Below are positions 34,921-43,457 of a DNA stretch of 64,000 nucleotides, piece by piece; the first letter of the stretch is position 1, and each line of letters opens with the position of its first letter. Under the pieces are notes generated by a model. That model saw only the letters and a program-made list of their open reading frames with translations, ran no database searches and was not told the origin of the DNA. The position numbers and the translations under genes are program-made. The stretch comes from Paraburkholderia sp. BL25I1N1 (GTDB taxonomy: Bacteria; Pseudomonadota; Gammaproteobacteria; Burkholderiales; Burkholderiaceae). The stretch spans positions 1 through 64,000 of the forward strand of contig NZ_PVZB01000029.1 of assembly GCF_003002025.1 (NCBI RefSeq), in the 5' to 3' direction.

Positions 34921-35778
34921 CTAGGCAAGCACCGCATCGGCTTCCATCCGCAACGTACCGTCGTTGCCGGCGATCCACAACCTCACCGTCTTCCCTTGGT
35001 CTCCATCAGTTTGCCCGCAAACAAAGAACGCAGCAGTATCAATCACCGGGCTCCTTGCACGAAACGAATAAGCCTTGACCGTCTCTTCCGGTAATTCACG
35101 ATGCAAAAGATCGAGCAGCAACGTGGCTAGCAGCGGGCCGTGCACGACCAGTCCCGGGTAGCCTTCCTGCTCCACCGCATACGGCCGGTCGTAGTGGATG
35201 CGATGGCCGTTCAATGTCAGCGCTGAATAGCGAAACAGCAGAACCGGGTCTGGATGAATCTCACGCTTCCATTGCGCGCTCTCCGGTGCCGCTCGCAGTA
35301 TCGGCGGCACTTCGCTAGCGGCTGGATGATCCCGATAGACGATATCCTGGCGCTCCGTCATCGCCAGGCCCGCGGCATCATGAACCTCGTGCAACACCTT
35401 AACGAATACGAGATCGCCACTGCGGCCGTTTTTGTAGGTCACATCCTCGATCGTCGAGAATCGAGTGATCTTGTCCCCTGCTCGCAAGCGCCGCGAAAAG
35501 AGAAGCTGACTGCCTGCCCACATACGTCGGGGCAACTGGACCGGCGGCAGAAATCCACCACGCTTAGGATGACCGTCTGGCCCCACGAGCGACTGTCGGT
35601 GAACAGGCAAAAAATAGAGCCAGTGCCACAAAGGCGGCAACGCGTCTCCTGGCGCAAAAGGTTGGCGGTCGTGGTCAAGCGCCGCGGCAAGCGCGTTCAT
35701 TGGTGTGAGAGCAAGCGTGTCTGAGACGGTCTCGCGCTTGCCGACCCATTGCTGCAAATAGGCGAGATCAATTGGCAT
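34921..35778 (-). CDS. MaoC-type acyl-CoA dehydratase, mesaconyl/itaconyl-CoA hydratase-like
   Basis: 285 residues with a double-hotdog architecture. The N-terminal half has LPPLWHWLYFLPVHRQSLVGPDGHPKRGGFLPPV in segments, the catalytic-side half has FRYSALTLNGHRIHYDRPYA, and a GLVVHGPLLATLLLDLL helix follows. This is the HTD2/mesaconyl-C4-CoA hydratase group, which adds water to branched unsaturated dicarboxylyl-CoA. The ATG at 35778 is nine bases after the preceding stop. With the CitE-like lyase it could turn a methylated C5 unit into acetyl-CoA and pyruvate (inference). Confidence 0.84.
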   Translation of the reverse strand: MPIDLAYLQQWVGKRETVSDTLALTPMNALAAALDHDRQPFAPGDALPPLWHWLYFLPVHRQSLVGPDGHPKRGGFLPPVQLPRRMWAGSQLLFSRRLRAGDKITRFSTIEDVTYKNGRSGDLVFVKVLHEVHDAAGLAMTERQDIVYRDHPAASEVPPILRAAPESAQWKREIHPDPVLLFRYSALTLNGHRIHYDRPYAVEQEGYPGLVVHGPLLATLLLDLLHRELPEETVKAYSFRARSPVIDTAAFFVCGQTDGDQGKTVRLWIAGNDGTLRMEADAVLA

Positions 35779-35787
35779 GACAAGAAC

Positions 35788-36951
35788 CTAGCTCAGATTT
35801 AACGCCTGACGTATCGCCTGTGCGATAGGCAGCAATGGGTCTTCGTCCGGCGAAGAAGGGTTGAAGAGTTTGTTGTGGCAGATCGCGACCGCAAGGCCGG
35901 TGTCAGGATCGGCCCAGCCGATCGAGTTTCCCTGCCCTGGATGACACAACGCGCGCGGCGACTGAACGGCCGTCACCGGTGGGTGCGTCCCACCGAACCA
36001 GAACCCGCCGATGGTGATCGGAATCGGAAATCCGAACATAACCGGGTCGGGTTCCTCGCTGTTCGCCCGCGGCGTATTCAAGGTCGCAACAAGTTCCTTC
36101 GACAGCAGCCGTACGCCATCGATTTCGCCACCGCCCGCCAGCATCGCCCAGAAGCGCGCTTCGCTTTGCGCGTTGAAGATGCCTCCCACTCCGGCCACCT
36201 CTGCGCGACGCACGTCGCGCCGTTCGAATACCGTTGGGTTCAACGCAACCTGCTCAGGCATGGAGGCCAGAAAAAGCGGCGGCAGATATTCAGGCGGCAC
36301 CGGCAACATCGCGTCCGTGAGCTTTGCAATGCGCGACTCGACTGCATCCGGGATGCCAATCCACAAGTCGGCGATGCCTAACGGCTGCGCAATTTCGTCG
36401 CGCACGAATCGCCCCAACGAGCGCTTCTGCGAATCGGCCCGTCTAACCAGTTCACCGACGATCCATCCGAACGTCATCGACAGATAGAGCGTTTTCGTAC
36501 CCGGTTCCGCTAGAGGCTCCAGGTCGGCAATCGCGGCTGTCATCCAATTCCAATCGCACATCAGCTCGGGCGTCACGCCTTCTGGCATCTGCGGCACGCA
36601 GGCACGATGCGTCAACACGTCTCGAACCGTCGTGCGCGCCTTGCCGCGTGCGGCATATTCCGGCCAGTAGCGCGCAACGGGTGCGTCGTAATCGATGTGG
36701 CCGCGATCGACCAGGATATGCAATGCGGTCGCTGCTACGGCCTTGGTGACGGAATAGACGTTGAAAAGCGTTTCGCCGTCCACGAGGCGTCCCGTGCTCG
36801 GATCGGCCAAACCGCTCCACGCGTCAATCACCAGCTTGCCGTCCAGATAAGCCGCGACCTGGACGCCGATCTCGCCGCCTTCGCGAGTCGCATAGTCCAG
36901 CGCCCGCTGAACGATCTCTGCGCCGTTACACTCTTGCACCGATTTGTTCAC
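35788..36951 (-). CDS. Serine hydrolase of the beta-lactamase/EstB family
   Basis: 387 residues starting at a GTG (36951) with CGAGGAGACACGGC upstream. The nucleophile motif SxxK is SVTK in LFNVYSVTKAVAATAL, and the YxN-like motif is YLS in KTLYLSMTFGWIVGELV. The C-terminal region has HPGQGNSIGWADPDTGLAVA. Proteins of this class in catabolic operons are esterases or lactonases rather than resistance enzymes. It sits between the diketone hydrolase and the MaoC hydratase, so ester or lactone cleavage after ring opening is a reasonable inference. Confidence 0.85.
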   Translation of the reverse strand: MNKSVQECNGAEIVQRALDYATREGGEIGVQVAAYLDGKLVIDAWSGLADPSTGRLVDGETLFNVYSVTKAVAATALHILVDRGHIDYDAPVARYWPEYAARGKARTTVRDVLTHRACVPQMPEGVTPELMCDWNWMTAAIADLEPLAEPGTKTLYLSMTFGWIVGELVRRADSQKRSLGRFVRDEIAQPLGIADLWIGIPDAVESRIAKLTDAMLPVPPEYLPPLFLASMPEQVALNPTVFERRDVRRAEVAGVGGIFNAQSEARFWAMLAGGGEIDGVRLLSKELVATLNTPRANSEEPDPVMFGFPIPITIGGFWFGGTHPPVTAVQSPRALCHPGQGNSIGWADPDTGLAVAICHNKLFNPSSPDEDPLLPIAQAIRQALNLS

Positions 36952-36996
36952 GCCGTGTCTCCTCGATAAAGGTTTCGCGGCCTCCGGCCGCGACGT

Positions 36997-37758
36997 TCAA
37001 ACCGTTGCCGCGATACCCGCCAATCCCTCCAGCGCGAGTCCGTAGCCGAGCTCGGCGACCATGCGGCGCTTGAAGGGATGGGAAAAAACAGTGCGCGTGT
37101 AACGCAGCGTTTCGATGGGCTTCGCAGCCAGTTCTCTTGCCAGCTCCCAAGCACGCTCGAGTAGGCGTCCGGAAGCAAGCACTTCGCTGACGACACCGAG
37201 TTCGAGCGCTTGCAGCGCGGAAAGATGCTGGCCAGTAAGCAGGAAATATCGACTGCGGTTGGGACCGAGCAACATCGGCCAGACAACCTGAACCCCGTCT
37301 GCCGGTACGACGCCATGTACGAAATGTGCCTGATCGGCAATGTCTGCATGCTCCACGGCTAGCACGATATCTGACAGTGCAAGCAGTTCCGCGTGAATGT
37401 GCGCTGGGCCGTTGATCGCGCCGATCACCGGAACCGGAATATCCAGCAGCTGCATAAGGAGGTCCAGCCCCTCTCGCTGGAGCCGCGGCCAGATCTTCGC
37501 CATCGGCTCTGACGGTAACTCGGCGTAATTCATGCTATCGCAGAAGGCATCGCCCGTACCCGTCAGGATGACGACCCGGTTTTCAAGGTCGCGCGCGACC
37601 TGATAGAACGCCTCGCCGAGCTGCGTATGGATGCTTCCATCTAACGCGCCCCATTTGAGCGGTCCGCCATCGGTATGCAACTGGATCAGAAGAATGCCGT
37701 CGCATCTGTCGAAACGAATGTTTGCATATCGGTCGCGATACTGATCAAATTGGGTCAT
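36997..37758 (-). CDS. 6-oxocamphor-hydrolase-like beta-diketone hydrolase (crotonase superfamily)
   Basis: 253 residues from the ATG at 37758, with GGAGGACGCACG upstream. It resembles 6-oxocamphor hydrolase of Rhodococcus far more than ordinary hydratases: RYANIRFDRCDGILLIQLHT, NRVVILTGTGDAFC, NRSRYFLLTGQ and LLERAWELARELAAKP. The active-site residues reported for that enzyme, as I remember them (His45, His122, His145, Asp154, Glu244), fall here on His44, His122, His145, Asp154 and Glu244. It would cleave a C-C bond of a cyclic beta-diketone. The start overlaps the stop of the GMC oxidoreductase (ATGA), so product transfer from that enzyme is likely. Confidence 0.83.
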   Translation of the reverse strand: MTQFDQYRDRYANIRFDRCDGILLIQLHTDGGPLKWGALDGSIHTQLGEAFYQVARDLENRVVILTGTGDAFCDSMNYAELPSEPMAKIWPRLQREGLDLLMQLLDIPVPVIGAINGPAHIHAELLALSDIVLAVEHADIADQAHFVHGVVPADGVQVVWPMLLGPNRSRYFLLTGQHLSALQALELGVVSEVLASGRLLERAWELARELAAKPIETLRYTRTVFSHPFKRRMVAELGYGLALEGLAGIAATV

Positions 37759-39356
37759 CGTGCGTCCTCCAGAATCAGATCGGCAGCCCGCCACGCCATT
37801 GCCATCATCGGGCCGTTGGTATTGCCGGAAATCATCGTTGGCGTAACCGACAGATCCATCACGCGAAGGCCGTCAACGCCGCGAACGCGCAGCCGGGAAT
37901 CAAGTACAGCGAGGCTGTCCGTACCCATCTTGCAGGTACCGCAAGCGTGATAACCCGACTGACCTTCGCGCCGGTACAATTCGAGAATTTCGTCGTCAGA
38001 CTGAATGGCAGAACCAGGTCGCGTCTCGCCATCCAGCAGGCTCGCCAAGGGGTCTGCGGCAATGATTTTGCGCATCAGCCGGAATGCGTTGACCGCCATG
38101 CGCTGATCGTATGGATCGGCAAGATAGTTGCCGGTCACCTCGGGCGGCGTAGCGCGATCAGCGGAAACAATTCTCACGTGCCCTTGGCTCTCAGGCCTGA
38201 GCGGATAGCTGAACAGCTGCATGCCGGGAAACGATTCGAACCCGTAGCCGGCCGCATCGAAATCCAATGAATACGGCGCCATCATCAGTTGCACGTCAGG
38301 CCGCGTTGCATCAGGCGCAGTTTTGACGAAGCCGCCGACTTGATACGAACCCAGTGCCAGTACGCCGCTGTGGAACAGAAAATACCGCAGCGCGTTGCGC
38401 CACAAACGCACTCCAGCGAACTCACGGTTCTGCGAATCGCGCCAATGCTTGAGACGCGCTTGAACCATATACAGCAAGTGTTCGCGCAGGTTCTGGCCCA
38501 CGCCATGACTTTCCGCGACCACACGGATACCCAGCGACCGCAGATGCTGTGGGTCACCCACGCCCGACAGCTGCAATAGCCGCGGCGACTCCAGCGCGCC
38601 CGCTGAAAGCACAACCTCGCGGCGTGCCCGGTACGCGGTGTCGACACCACCTCGCTGGCACTGCACGCCCACGGCCCGCGTGCCCTTGAATACGATCCGG
38701 CTGACTTCGGTACCCGTGACTACCGTCAGGTTCTTGCGCTTCCTCGCGGGCTTGAGAAACGCTTCAGCCGAACTCTGCCTCCGTCCATTGCGGATCGTGT
38801 AGGTCAAGTACGCGACGCCTTCGTGGTCGAGCCGGTTGATGTCCTCAACGCGCCGTACGCCGAGCGACCGGCAGGCCTCGAGGACCGCTTCGCCGAGACG
38901 GTTGCGTTGCGCGTACAGTGACACCTTCAGCGGACCGCCTTCGCCGCGCAGTTCATCGGCACCGAGCGCGTGATCTTCGATGCGCCTGAAGCAGGGAGCT
39001 ACGTCTCCCCAGCTCCAGCCTTCAACGCCCTGCGCTGCCCAGCCGTCATAATCCGCTGGATGGCCGCGCATGTAGACCATGCCATTGATACTGCTTGAAC
39101 CGCCGAGCATCTTGCCGCGCAACCAGACCTCATTTCTATGTCCATTGCCGTTGTCCGGCTGAACAGGAATGAACCATGCGTGGGCGGGATCGCCAAGCAA
39201 CTTTCCGAACCCTTTTGGCATCCTGATCAATGGATCGGTATCCTCCGGACCCGCCTCTATCAGCAAAACCTCATGGCGCCCGCTCGCTGACAGGCGGTTG
39301 GCCAGCACGCATCCGGCTGCCCCCGCCCCCACGACGATATAGTCGAACTCGGTCAT
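37755..39356 (-). CDS. GMC family flavin-dependent alcohol oxidoreductase
   Basis: 533 residues from the ATG at 39356 with GTCGGAGATTGAACTG upstream. Motifs are GAGAAGCVLANRLS for FAD, the GMC signatures GKMLGGSSSINGMVYMRGHP and SAGALESPRLLQLSGVGDP, and the catalytic C-terminal segments YHACGTCKMG (His) and MISGNTNGPMMAMAWRAADL (Asn). Choline dehydrogenase-like members oxidise alcohols to aldehydes or ketones. It lies 133 bases after the P450 stop and overlaps the diketone hydrolase by four bases. Oxidation of the P450-made alcohol to a beta-diketone is the natural inference. Confidence 0.88.
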   Translation of the reverse strand: MTEFDYIVVGAGAAGCVLANRLSASGRHEVLLIEAGPEDTDPLIRMPKGFGKLLGDPAHAWFIPVQPDNGNGHRNEVWLRGKMLGGSSSINGMVYMRGHPADYDGWAAQGVEGWSWGDVAPCFRRIEDHALGADELRGEGGPLKVSLYAQRNRLGEAVLEACRSLGVRRVEDINRLDHEGVAYLTYTIRNGRRQSSAEAFLKPARKRKNLTVVTGTEVSRIVFKGTRAVGVQCQRGGVDTAYRARREVVLSAGALESPRLLQLSGVGDPQHLRSLGIRVVAESHGVGQNLREHLLYMVQARLKHWRDSQNREFAGVRLWRNALRYFLFHSGVLALGSYQVGGFVKTAPDATRPDVQLMMAPYSLDFDAAGYGFESFPGMQLFSYPLRPESQGHVRIVSADRATPPEVTGNYLADPYDQRMAVNAFRLMRKIIAADPLASLLDGETRPGSAIQSDDEILELYRREGQSGYHACGTCKMGTDSLAVLDSRLRVRGVDGLRVMDLSVTPTMISGNTNGPMMAMAWRAADLILEDAR

Positions 39357-39489
39357 CAGTTCAATCTCCGACGGCTTTTTGAACGGTCTCGCTTCGGGCG
39401 ATCTACCAGCGTTCCGGGCCGCGTGTTGTTGTACCTGTAGCGTCAAGACCCGGCAGCAAATGCTTGCTGGCGCCTGACGCCCTTGATGC

Positions 39490-40734
39490 TCAGTCAAATA
39501 CAATCGGGATCGAGTGCGGGACGCGCATCATGATTCCATTGATCAGCGGAGCAGGTGCCGCCGGATCGAGACGCAGGTTGGGCAAGCGGTCAAGGACCGC
39601 GTTGAGTGCACGTGTCATCTCGACGCGCGCCAAATGCTGGCCAATGCAGACGTGCGGCCCATACGCGAAAGCGAAATGCCGATGCGTGCTGGTGCGGAAA
39701 ATATCGAATCGGTCGGGATCCGCGAAACGGCTGGGATCTCGATTGGCGCCGCCGGCCACCACGTCGAGGAACGCCCCTGCGGGAATATCGACGCCTCCGA
39801 GTGTCACATCGCGCGCCGCCATGCGTGATTGCATCAACACCGGTCCATCCCAGCGCAGCGCCTCTTCAATGGCACGTGGCACAAGTGTGCGGTCCGCGCG
39901 CACGGCGTCGAGTTGATCCGGATTCCGCAACAAGCCAAGCAGCAATACGCTCGTCGCACGGTAAGTCGTATCGCCCCCTGCGTTCACCAGTTGCCGGAGG
40001 AACGAAATGACGACCTCTTCTGGCAAGCGTTCGCCGTCGACCTCAGCCGTCGCCAGCATACTGACGAGGTCATCGCCAGGGCTCTCCCGACGTTGCGCGA
40101 CGAGTTGCGCGAAGTACTTGCCGAGCTTGGCAGAGGCTTCGACTCCGTGCTCGATATCGACCGAGACGAGGGTCTGCGCGATAGCAAGCTTGTGAAATAC
40201 CTTAACGTCCTCCGGCGGCAGCGCCAACTGACGGTAAATGATGTTGAACGGGTAATGAAGCGTGAATTCGTGCACGAGGTCGGCACGGCCGCGACCGACG
40301 AACTTCTCCATCAGGTCGTTCACTACCGGGTCGACCAGCGTGTCACCCCATGCGGCCACCGTGTTGGGCAAGAACGCCTTCTGGAAAATCCGCCGATACA
40401 TCGGGTGCTCTGGCGCATCCATCGTCGAAATGCTACGGCCAAAACTGATCCCAATGTTGCGTTCGTAGGACCGGTTCGAGAAGGTCGCCGGATCGCCCAA
40501 CACTTGCGCAACCTCGGCATAACCAAACACACAATAGTGCTCGACGTCGGACATTGTCAGGTCGGCATGCGCGCCCATGAGCACACGATAATCCCCCTTC
40601 TGCACTGAACCCTGCTCGCGCAATGCCGCGATGCGTGGATAAGGATCGGTATCTGCGCCGTAGGCCAATGAGTCTTCGAAGAAGGGATTGAACGCTGGAT
40701 CGTCGAAATCCTGAAGTCTCATGTCATTGCCCAT
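39490..40734 (-). CDS. Cytochrome P450
   Basis: 414 residues from the ATG at 40734 with CAGGAGACGGCATC upstream. It has the I-helix pair Asp255-Thr256 in VNAGGDTTYRA, ExxR at 291-294 (EALR), and heme cysteine Cys363 in FAYGPHVCIGQHLARVE. It is a soluble bacterial class I P450 but is not close to the CYP101 enzyme at 31270. It is first in a six-gene minus-strand operon: P450, GMC oxidoreductase, diketone hydrolase, serine hydrolase, MaoC hydratase, CitE lyase. A role as the hydroxylase that starts this branch is likely. Confidence 0.92.
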   Translation of the reverse strand: MGNDMRLQDFDDPAFNPFFEDSLAYGADTDPYPRIAALREQGSVQKGDYRVLMGAHADLTMSDVEHYCVFGYAEVAQVLGDPATFSNRSYERNIGISFGRSISTMDAPEHPMYRRIFQKAFLPNTVAAWGDTLVDPVVNDLMEKFVGRGRADLVHEFTLHYPFNIIYRQLALPPEDVKVFHKLAIAQTLVSVDIEHGVEASAKLGKYFAQLVAQRRESPGDDLVSMLATAEVDGERLPEEVVISFLRQLVNAGGDTTYRATSVLLLGLLRNPDQLDAVRADRTLVPRAIEEALRWDGPVLMQSRMAARDVTLGGVDIPAGAFLDVVAGGANRDPSRFADPDRFDIFRTSTHRHFAFAYGPHVCIGQHLARVEMTRALNAVLDRLPNLRLDPAAPAPLINGIMMRVPHSIPIVFD

Positions 40735-40798
40735 GATGCCGTCTCCTGTTATTGAGGTGATAGGGCACGAAAAACTCGCGCGCAAGAGCCCTACCCGA

Positions 40799-40821
40799 GT
40801 GCTAATATGTGAACTATGTTC
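40799..40821. promoter_or_regulatory. Regional operator element between the P450 operon and the TetR gene
   Basis: GTGC-N8-GAAC-N3-GTTC. The inner GAACTATGTTC (40811-40821) is a perfect palindrome around a 3-base centre, and the first box has one mismatch. It lies 64 bases upstream of the P450 start and 107 bases upstream of the TetR gene, as expected for a repressor that controls itself and the divergent operon. Confidence 0.62.
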
Positions 40822-40825
40822 GAAT

Positions 40826-40841
40826 TTGCACGATTGTGCAA
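40826..40841. promoter_or_regulatory. Second palindrome in the P450/TetR intergenic region
   Basis: TTGCAC and GTGCAA are perfect inverse complements separated by GATT, starting four bases after the GAAC-N3-GTTC site. The sequence differs from the regional element, so a second regulator may bind here, or it may be chance. Confidence 0.35.
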
Positions 40842-40928
40842 GAGAGAATTTTTATCTGCGGATCGTGTTGAAGTCAGCGACATCGGCTACCGTCGCTGTC
40901 CCGCCGATTTGCTACAGGGAAGCAAGTC

Positions 40929-41678
40929 ATGCCGCGTTACAGCAACAGTTCCGTATTTGCCGCAACCACGACCAGGCTTGTCGCAGCGAGCGCGCCTGCT
41001 GCAAGCACGCGACGTACGACAGCCGAGCGCATCCTCGACACCGCCGAAGAATTGTTCGCACTACATGGTTACTTCGGCACATCGATCCGCGACATCATGC
41101 AAGCCTGCGAGCTGGAATTCAGTCTTGCGCGCTATCACTTCGGGAGCAAGGATGCCCTTTTCCGCGAAGCGATTGGACGGCGAGCAGCAGTCATCAGCCA
41201 GCAGGTGACCGAATCGCTCGATGAATTGCTGGACAGCACTCATGACGCGCCGCCGAGCATCGGCGCGATTGTCACCGCCCTGTCGGCACCGGCATTCGCG
41301 CATTTGAAAAGCGGCGACCGCGGCTGGCACAACTACCTTCGGCTGCTGACCCAGAATAGTTGTTTGCTCGAACGGCCCGATCTGACGGCACCTTTCTACG
41401 ACCAATATGCGGCCACCGCGGCGCGTTATCGTGAAGCATTCGCGATCGCACTACCCAGGGAGGACCCCGACACGATCAGACTGATGCAGAGCTTCGTCGA
41501 ATCGGTATTTCATCTGGTGCTGAACGAGCTATACGCGCGCATCACGAAAGCAAGCTCAACCGTCGGCGCTTCGCAACTGTCGTCAGTGGAGATTGAAAGC
41601 ATGCATTCGTACCTCGTCCGCTTCGCCACGGGTGGCATCGATGCACTTGCCCGGCCGGCCCATTCGTCCCCGGATTAG
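40929..41678 (+). CDS. TetR family transcriptional regulator, candidate regulator of the whole cluster
   Basis: 249 residues from the ATG at 40929 with CAGGGAAGCAAGTC upstream. The DNA-binding domain is at about residues 30-82 (TAERILDTAEELFALHGYFG, TSIRDIMQACELEFSLARYH, FGSKDALFREAI). The C-terminal half is helical and would hold the ligand pocket. It is divergent from the P450 operon, with a perfect GAAC-N3-GTTC site between them, and precedes the ferredoxin reductase gene, which has the same type of site. That makes it the best candidate for the protein that reads the element repeated across the cluster (inference). Confidence 0.85.
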   Translation: MPRYSNSSVFAATTTRLVAASAPAASTRRTTAERILDTAEELFALHGYFGTSIRDIMQACELEFSLARYHFGSKDALFREAIGRRAAVISQQVTESLDELLDSTHDAPPSIGAIVTALSAPAFAHLKSGDRGWHNYLRLLTQNSCLLERPDLTAPFYDQYAATAARYREAFAIALPREDPDTIRLMQSFVESVFHLVLNELYARITKASSTVGASQLSSVEIESMHSYLVRFATGGIDALARPAHSSPD

Positions 41679-41705
41679 CGAGCATTGACAGTCACCCACC
41701 GACTT

Positions 41706-41728
41706 GTTCACAATTGAGAACAATATTC
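41706..41728 (+). promoter_or_regulatory. Regional operator element upstream of the ferredoxin reductase gene
   Basis: GTTC-N8-GAAC-N3-ATTC, one mismatch from the full pattern, 69 bases upstream of the reductase start. The outer boxes extend into TTGTTC and GAACAA, a perfect inverted pair around ACAATTGA. The same ACAATT spacer start occurs in the element at 24416-24438. Confidence 0.58.
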
Positions 41729-41796
41729 ATAAATGTGGATCGCTGTTGTTGCGTCATGGAATGCGCAATGGCGACGCGAGACAGGAGTTCGCCTTC

Positions 41797-43056
41797 ATGA
41801 CCATCGCAGCTCCCCAGGACACCGTATTGATCGTCGGCGCCGGCCACGCAGCCGGCGAATGCGCAACCAGCATTCGTGACCAAGGCTGGGCCGGCCGCAT
41901 TGTGCTGGTTGGCGAGGAGCCCCATCTGCCGTATCAGCGGCCGCCATTATCCAAAGCCTTTCTATCTGGCGAGCTCTCGGCCGAGCAGCTTTACCTCAAG
42001 CCCCAAGCCACTTACGACAAGGCCAGGATCGAATTTATTCCGAATACGCGGGTCGAGCGCATCGACCCCGCCGCTCACACGGTCACCCTGTCGGACGGAC
42101 GCGAAACTGGCTATACGAAGCTTGTCATCGCCACCGGCGGGCACGCACGGAGGCTCGAACTGCCGGGCATCGAGGAGATTGAAAATCAGCCGAACTTCCA
42201 CTATCTGCGCACGCTCGCTCACGTCGAGCGCATCCGCGCGCAGTTTCATCCGGGCGTGCGTCTTGTCATCATAGGCGGCGGGTATATCGGCCTGGAAGTA
42301 GCGGCAATCGCTGTCAGGCGAGGCCTGCATGTCACCGTTCTGGAAGCATTGCCGCGTGTACTCGCGAGAGTCACGGCGCCCGAACTCTCGGCGTTCTATG
42401 AGCAGGTGCATCGTGAAGCCGGCGTTGACGTCCGCACCGGCATGGCGGTAAGCGGCTTCGAACTCGATGCGTCCGGCGATGCCGTTGCAGCGGTTAGATG
42501 CGCCGACGGTTCACGCATTCCGGCAGATCTCGTCATCGTCGGCGTCGGCCTGCAACCGGCCACCGAACTCGCGGAGACAGCGGGGCTCTCCGTGGACAAC
42601 GGTATCGTTGTCGATGAGCACACCCGCACTTCTGATCCCGACATCTTTGCCATAGGCGACTGCACCAACCATCCCAATGGACTGTTCGGCCGACGCTTGC
42701 GGCTTGAGTCGGTGCCGAACGCGATGGAACAGGCGCGCACGGCAGCGGCCACTATTTGCGGGAAGGAACGGGTGTACAACAGCGTGCCATGGTTTTGGTC
42801 CGATCAATACGATCTCAGGCTGAAGATGGTGGGCCTGTCGCAGGGATATGACGAATTCGTGCTGCGGGGTGCGCCGGAAAGCCGTTCGTTCTCGGCTTTC
42901 TATCTGAAAGAAGGCGTGATGCTCGCCGCCGACACCGTCAGCCGCCCACAAGAATTCATGCTGGCGAAACGTTTTGTCGGCGAAAAGATTCCCGTCAAGG
43001 CAACCGAACTCGCCGACGATTCGATTCCGCTTAAGAGCCTCCTCCCCGCAGTCTGA
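41797..43056 (+). CDS. Putidaredoxin reductase-like ferredoxin reductase
   Basis: 419 residues from the ATG at 41797 with ACAGGAGTTCGCCTTC upstream. It carries the FAD motif VLIVGAGHAAGECA, the NADH motif VIIGGGYIGLEVAA, and the putidaredoxin reductase strings RPPLSKAFLSGE, ERVTAP-like ARVTAPELSAFYEQVHREAG, PWFWSDQYDLRLKMVGLSQGYD and DTVSRPQEF. It moves electrons from NADH to the 2Fe-2S ferredoxin encoded 26 bases downstream. Together they would serve both P450s and perhaps the Rieske oxygenase, which has no reductase gene of its own. Confidence 0.92.
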   Translation: MTIAAPQDTVLIVGAGHAAGECATSIRDQGWAGRIVLVGEEPHLPYQRPPLSKAFLSGELSAEQLYLKPQATYDKARIEFIPNTRVERIDPAAHTVTLSDGRETGYTKLVIATGGHARRLELPGIEEIENQPNFHYLRTLAHVERIRAQFHPGVRLVIIGGGYIGLEVAAIAVRRGLHVTVLEALPRVLARVTAPELSAFYEQVHREAGVDVRTGMAVSGFELDASGDAVAAVRCADGSRIPADLVIVGVGLQPATELAETAGLSVDNGIVVDEHTRTSDPDIFAIGDCTNHPNGLFGRRLRLESVPNAMEQARTAAATICGKERVYNSVPWFWSDQYDLRLKMVGLSQGYDEFVLRGAPESRSFSAFYLKEGVMLAADTVSRPQEFMLAKRFVGEKIPVKATELADDSIPLKSLLPAV

Positions 43057-43082
43057 TTCACCCTTCCACATCCAACGACATC

Positions 43083-43400
43083 ATGCCTATCATTCGATTC
43101 ATTCAACCGGACGGCACCGAAACCGTCACGACCGCCAAGCTTGGCGAATCTGTCATGCAGACCGCCGTCAGCAATCAGGTGCCGGGCATCCTGGGAGACT
43201 GCGGCGGCAGTTGCAGTTGTGCTACCTGCCATGCCTATGTGGATGATGCATGGGTCAACCACATGCCGCCGGCTGAGTCGTACGAGACCGACATGCTGAC
43301 CTGCGCCATGGATGTGCGGGAAAATAGCCGCCTCACATGCCAGATCAATGTCACGCCAGAACTCGACGGACTGGTGATTCGCCTGCCCAGCGCGTCATAA
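43083..43400 (+). CDS. Putidaredoxin-like 2Fe-2S ferredoxin
   Basis: 105 residues. The cluster ligands are Cys40, Cys46, Cys49 (GDCGGSCSCATCHAYVDD) and Cys86 (SRLTCQI), matching the spacing of putidaredoxin (39, 45, 48, 86); Cys44 is an extra cysteine. The C-terminal TPELDGLVIRLP is also putidaredoxin-like, although the final Trp of that protein is absent. It forms a two-gene operon with the reductase and is the expected electron donor for the P450s. Confidence 0.92.
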   Translation: MPIIRFIQPDGTETVTTAKLGESVMQTAVSNQVPGILGDCGGSCSCATCHAYVDDAWVNHMPPAESYETDMLTCAMDVRENSRLTCQINVTPELDGLVIRLPSAS

Positions 43401-43457
43401 GAGGATTGCGCTGCCCCGGCCCGCGACTCCCCGGCAGGCGTCGCGCCACGGGAAGAG

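Noticed and set aside
35788..36951. Beta-lactamase resistance gene
   Set aside because: The SxxK motif is that of EstB-type esterases, there is no signal peptide, and the gene is inside a degradation operon.
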